From Bacteroidales bacterium (lineage in GTDB: Bacteria; Bacteroidota; Bacteroidia; Bacteroidales; UBA7960), in the NCBI GenBank assembly GCA_007128045.1, contig SKYG01000368.1:1-7731 (forward strand): a stretch of DNA of 7,731 bases. The letters are read 5' to 3'. A model generated the notes under the pieces. The model searched no databases. It saw nothing but the letters and a program-made list of their open reading frames with translations, and was not told where the DNA came from. The translations under genes and the position numbers were made by a program. Positions 5,688 through 7,731 of the stretch are shown here, piece by piece; positions within the stretch are counted from its first letter, which is position 1; each line of letters begins with the position of its first letter.

Positions 5688-5703
5688 TTACGCGGTTACG
5701 CGG
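5688..5703. repeat. TTACGCGG duplication spanning the Fdh-like stop codon
   Basis: TTACGCGG is repeated head to tail at 5688-5695 and 5696-5703. The stop codon of the upstream minus-strand gene (5698-5696) is the first triplet of the second unit. The unit adjoins repeat copy 2 and may be its flank. Confidence 0.75.
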
Positions 5704-7731
5704 TTCCCGTGTTAAAGTTCGTTTCAAATCGTTTGGTCAGCACATCGCAGCCATGGTCATACCTCCGTGCCTTATTGTCATCGGATGTGTGATGCAGGGC
5801 AAAAACAATGGACTCACGGTCAGGCACACCACGCATCAATCCTGCTGCTTCCAGCAAGATATCTGCCGTTGAAGCATAGCCGGATTTCACACCCAGTAAG
5901 CTTAACAATTCCACCAATTGCTCTACCGTATTCATCTCCAAAGGAGACTGATAACTGGCAGCAAACTGCTGAATAAACTTCTGGGAATTGGTAAAGCTAC
6001 CGCCTGTCTCGAAATGCACGGAAGCAGGCAACACCAACTGTGCCTCTTGTGCCGTCTCACTCATAAACAGGTCTTGCACCACCAGAAAATCAATCTTGTC
6101 AAGCACTTCTTTTATCGATTCCTTGTCGATCGCACAGCCTAGTGGGTCCTCCGAAAAAATGAACGCATTCTTTATGTCACCGTTCTTTAATAAGCTGAAT
6201 TGTTCTTGTTCCACATGATCTGACATACGCTCAACACCCCAGGCATTCGCCAGGGAGGATATGACCGAATGATCCGTCATAGGTCTTCCGCCAGGTGCCA
6301 GGGCAGCACACCCGCCCATATCAAAAATTCCATGCGAGTTATTCTTTTCTTTCAAGGATAACAGTCCAGCAGCGGTCTTCCCCGCTTTGCCCGTGATCAG
6401 GGCCAGGTTTCTCAGTTCATGACACGCATTGCCTGAGAGATGCTTCTCGGAATATACCAATATAGCATGTGGTTCCAGGTTAAAGCCATCAGCGAATCCG
6501 GCAAGCTGCTCATAGCTGCAACCGCTTCTTTCAAGCATGAGTTTAAAATCCTCAGCCAAAACCTGGTCGCGATAGGATTCATACTCAGGACAGTGATCGT
6601 CAAGAAACACCCTGTTTTCTTTGTTGTTATCAAGCAAATAATAAATAGCGGCTTTGATGAAGAAATAATAGGACTGAATCCTCAACAAGTCTGTGGCTTT
6701 GTGTGCCATCGAACTGTTGTCATGCGTAGTGATGGCCACTATAGGCGCCTTGGTCAAAAAGTGTGTGTTATAGACATAAAAGCCGGGAACGCCATGCTCC
6801 ATATTGATGTCGCTGCCGAGCAGATAAAACTTCTTACCCATCTTTATCTGTTCAAACGACACGTTGTTCACGCTGTTGGGCATATAGCCAGAGCCCCTGT
6901 CCATATAATGGAAACTCGATATATTGTTGGTTTTCACCCCGGCCCTGGCCAGCTTCTGTATCAGGTAGATCTCTTCATTGGTGAGCCTGGCGCCTGCATA
7001 GAATCCGTTTTCATCAGGATCAACCGATTGAATCTTATTCAGGATCAAAGCGAAGGCCTCCTGAAAGCTTATCTCTTTAAACTGCCCATTCTCCTTCACC
7101 AATGGCCTGGTGATGCGTGTCCTGTCGTTCAGGTAGCGGTATCCGAACTTGCCAAACCTGCAAATGCTCCCGTCTTTATTGATCAAACCGCGACTGCCAG
7201 TAACCCGGTTAAAGAAACCCCACTGATGGTGCACATTGATCTCACAGCCTACCGAGCAATAGTTACAGATGGTTTTAAAGGTGTCAGACTTCACAGGTGC
7301 CGGCTTAAACGGCACATATTCAGTGATGGCCCCGGTCGGACAAGTGTCTATGCACATGCCACATGACTCGCAGTTGGTTTCTGTAAGTGATCCGTCGAGA
7401 CTCGGTGTCACATAGGTGTCAAAACCACGGTTTACAAGACCCAGAGCGTTGGCACCTACCACCTCGGAACAAATTCTTACGCACCGGCTGCATAGGATGC
7501 ATTTGTTGTTATCGATTTCAACAAAGGGATGGTCAAAACGTACCGGATAGGTTTTGTAATCTCCGCCGAATCGCTTCTGGTCTGCCTGGTATTGGGTGGC
7601 ATACTTTTTCAGGTCGCAGGTATGCAATTCGGTACAGCCACACTCCATACATCGCAGGGTTTCTTTTGCCGCTGACTCAGGGGAATAGCCCAGCTCCACC
7701 TCATCAAAATTATCCCGTTTTACAGGGTCAA
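5696..7731 (-). CDS. NuoG/FdhA-like iron-sulfur molybdopterin-family oxidoreductase subunit, 5' end beyond window
   Basis: The frame is open to the right edge, so the GTG at 7699 is an internal valine and the gene starts outside. The first visible part (DEVELGYSPESAAKE, then RCMECGC and HTC) resembles the end of a GltD-like flavoprotein domain. With the valine as residue 1, two [4Fe-4S] ferredoxin motifs follow: C67-x2-C70-x2-C73-x3-C77 and C110-x2-C113-x2-C116-x3-C120-P. A further cluster of the molybdopterin Fe4S4 domain is C145-x2-C148-x3-C152 with C180, followed by RITRPLV. Residues from about 205 resemble the molybdopterin oxidoreductase domain. The expected catalytic Cys/Sec region (TNNISSFHYMDRGSGY, 257-272) has no cysteine. 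The protein stops without an obvious dinucleotide-binding domain. It is probably a cytoplasmic electron-transfer subunit partnering with a NuoEF-like module. Formate dehydrogenase activity is not supported. Confidence 0.88.
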   Translation of the reverse strand, partial: DPVKRDNFDEVELGYSPESAAKETLRCMECGCTELHTCDLKKYATQYQADQKRFGGDYKTYPVRFDHPFVEIDNNKCILCSRCVRICSEVVGANALGLVNRGFDTYVTPSLDGSLTETNCESCGMCIDTCPTGAITEYVPFKPAPVKSDTFKTICNYCSVGCEINVHHQWGFFNRVTGSRGLINKDGSICRFGKFGYRYLNDRTRITRPLVKENGQFKEISFQEAFALILNKIQSVDPDENGFYAGARLTNEEIYLIQKLARAGVKTNNISSFHYMDRGSGYMPNSVNNVSFEQIKMGKKFYLLGSDINMEHGVPGFYVYNTHFLTKAPIVAITTHDNSSMAHKATDLLRIQSYYFFIKAAIYYLLDNNKENRVFLDDHCPEYESYRDQVLAEDFKLMLERSGCSYEQLAGFADGFNLEPHAILVYSEKHLSGNACHELRNLALITGKAGKTAAGLLSLKEKNNSHGIFDMGGCAALAPGGRPMTDHSVISSLANAWGVERMSDHVEQEQFSLLKNGDIKNAFIFSEDPLGCAIDKESIKEVLDKIDFLVVQDLFMSETAQEAQLVLPASVHFETGGSFTNSQKFIQQFAASYQSPLEMNTVEQLVELLSLLGVKSGYASTADILLEAAGLMRGVPDRESIVFALHHTSDDNKARRYDHGCDVLTKRFETNFNTGTA

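Noticed and set aside
5599..5727. 43-residue N-terminal extension of the diiron protein
   Set aside because: It translates repeat copy 2 and the ACAACC run and overlaps the end of the Fdh-like gene. The ATG at 5598 gives the family-typical N-terminus.
6440..7366. Plus-strand open frame of 308 codons inside the Fdh-like gene
   Set aside because: It is long but fully antisense to a gene with four intact cysteine clusters. Its translation shows no domain or start signal.
7697..7699. GTG as start of the Fdh-like gene
   Set aside because: The frame remains open and protein-like to the right edge, so this codon is an internal valine.

Overview
The window looks like a chromosome segment from an anaerobic or microaerophilic member of the Bacteroidota, probably an environmental lineage. 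This is an inference. It rests on the protein families present, on mostly weak Shine-Dalgarno signals, and on intergenic DNA made of short AT-rich tandem words (ATCAACAA, ACAACC) and CGCAGAGAAACG-type and GTCATCTCGA-type dispersed repeats. I know these repeats from environmental Bacteroidota assemblies but cannot verify that here. No transposase, integrase, phage gene, CRISPR array, tRNA or rRNA was seen.

Layout. Positions 1-3089, minus strand: the proximal part of an Mrp (Mnh) multisubunit Na+/H+ antiporter operon, mrpA-mrpB-mrpC, with mrpC running off the left edge. mrpB and mrpC are tightly coupled, but mrpA and mrpB are separated by 204 bp of repetitive DNA. Positions 3090-3485: an AT-rich divergent control region. 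Positions 3486-3920, plus strand: a small heat-shock protein (Hsp20) with a good ribosome-binding site and a clear intrinsic terminator. Positions 4201-5085, plus strand: a secreted alpha/beta hydrolase (esterase-like). Positions 5143-5598, minus strand, convergent with the hydrolase: a cysteine-free rubrerythrin/ferritin-like diiron protein. Positions 5696-7731, minus strand: the C-terminal two thirds or so of a large iron-sulfur, molybdopterin-family oxidoreductase subunit of the NuoG/FdhA type. It is open through the right edge and probably preceded by a GltD-like flavoprotein domain.

How the genes fit together. The Mrp complex exchanges Na+ for H+ and handles pH and sodium stress. Hsp20 and the diiron protein are stress-protection genes (protein unfolding, peroxide or oxygen). 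The NuoG/FdhA-like protein is a soluble electron-transfer subunit, and its same-strand diiron neighbour could protect its oxygen-sensitive clusters. The hydrolase is an independent secreted enzyme.

The window is mostly ordinary housekeeping and accessory DNA, with no clear novel system. The items most worth a second look are these: the Fdh-like subunit has no cysteine where the catalytic Cys/Sec of formate dehydrogenases is expected and seems to lack the C-terminal dinucleotide-binding domain; a repeat copy abuts its stop codon; a repeat splits the Mrp operon; and a 13-bp perfect inverted repeat uses the end of the diiron-protein gene.
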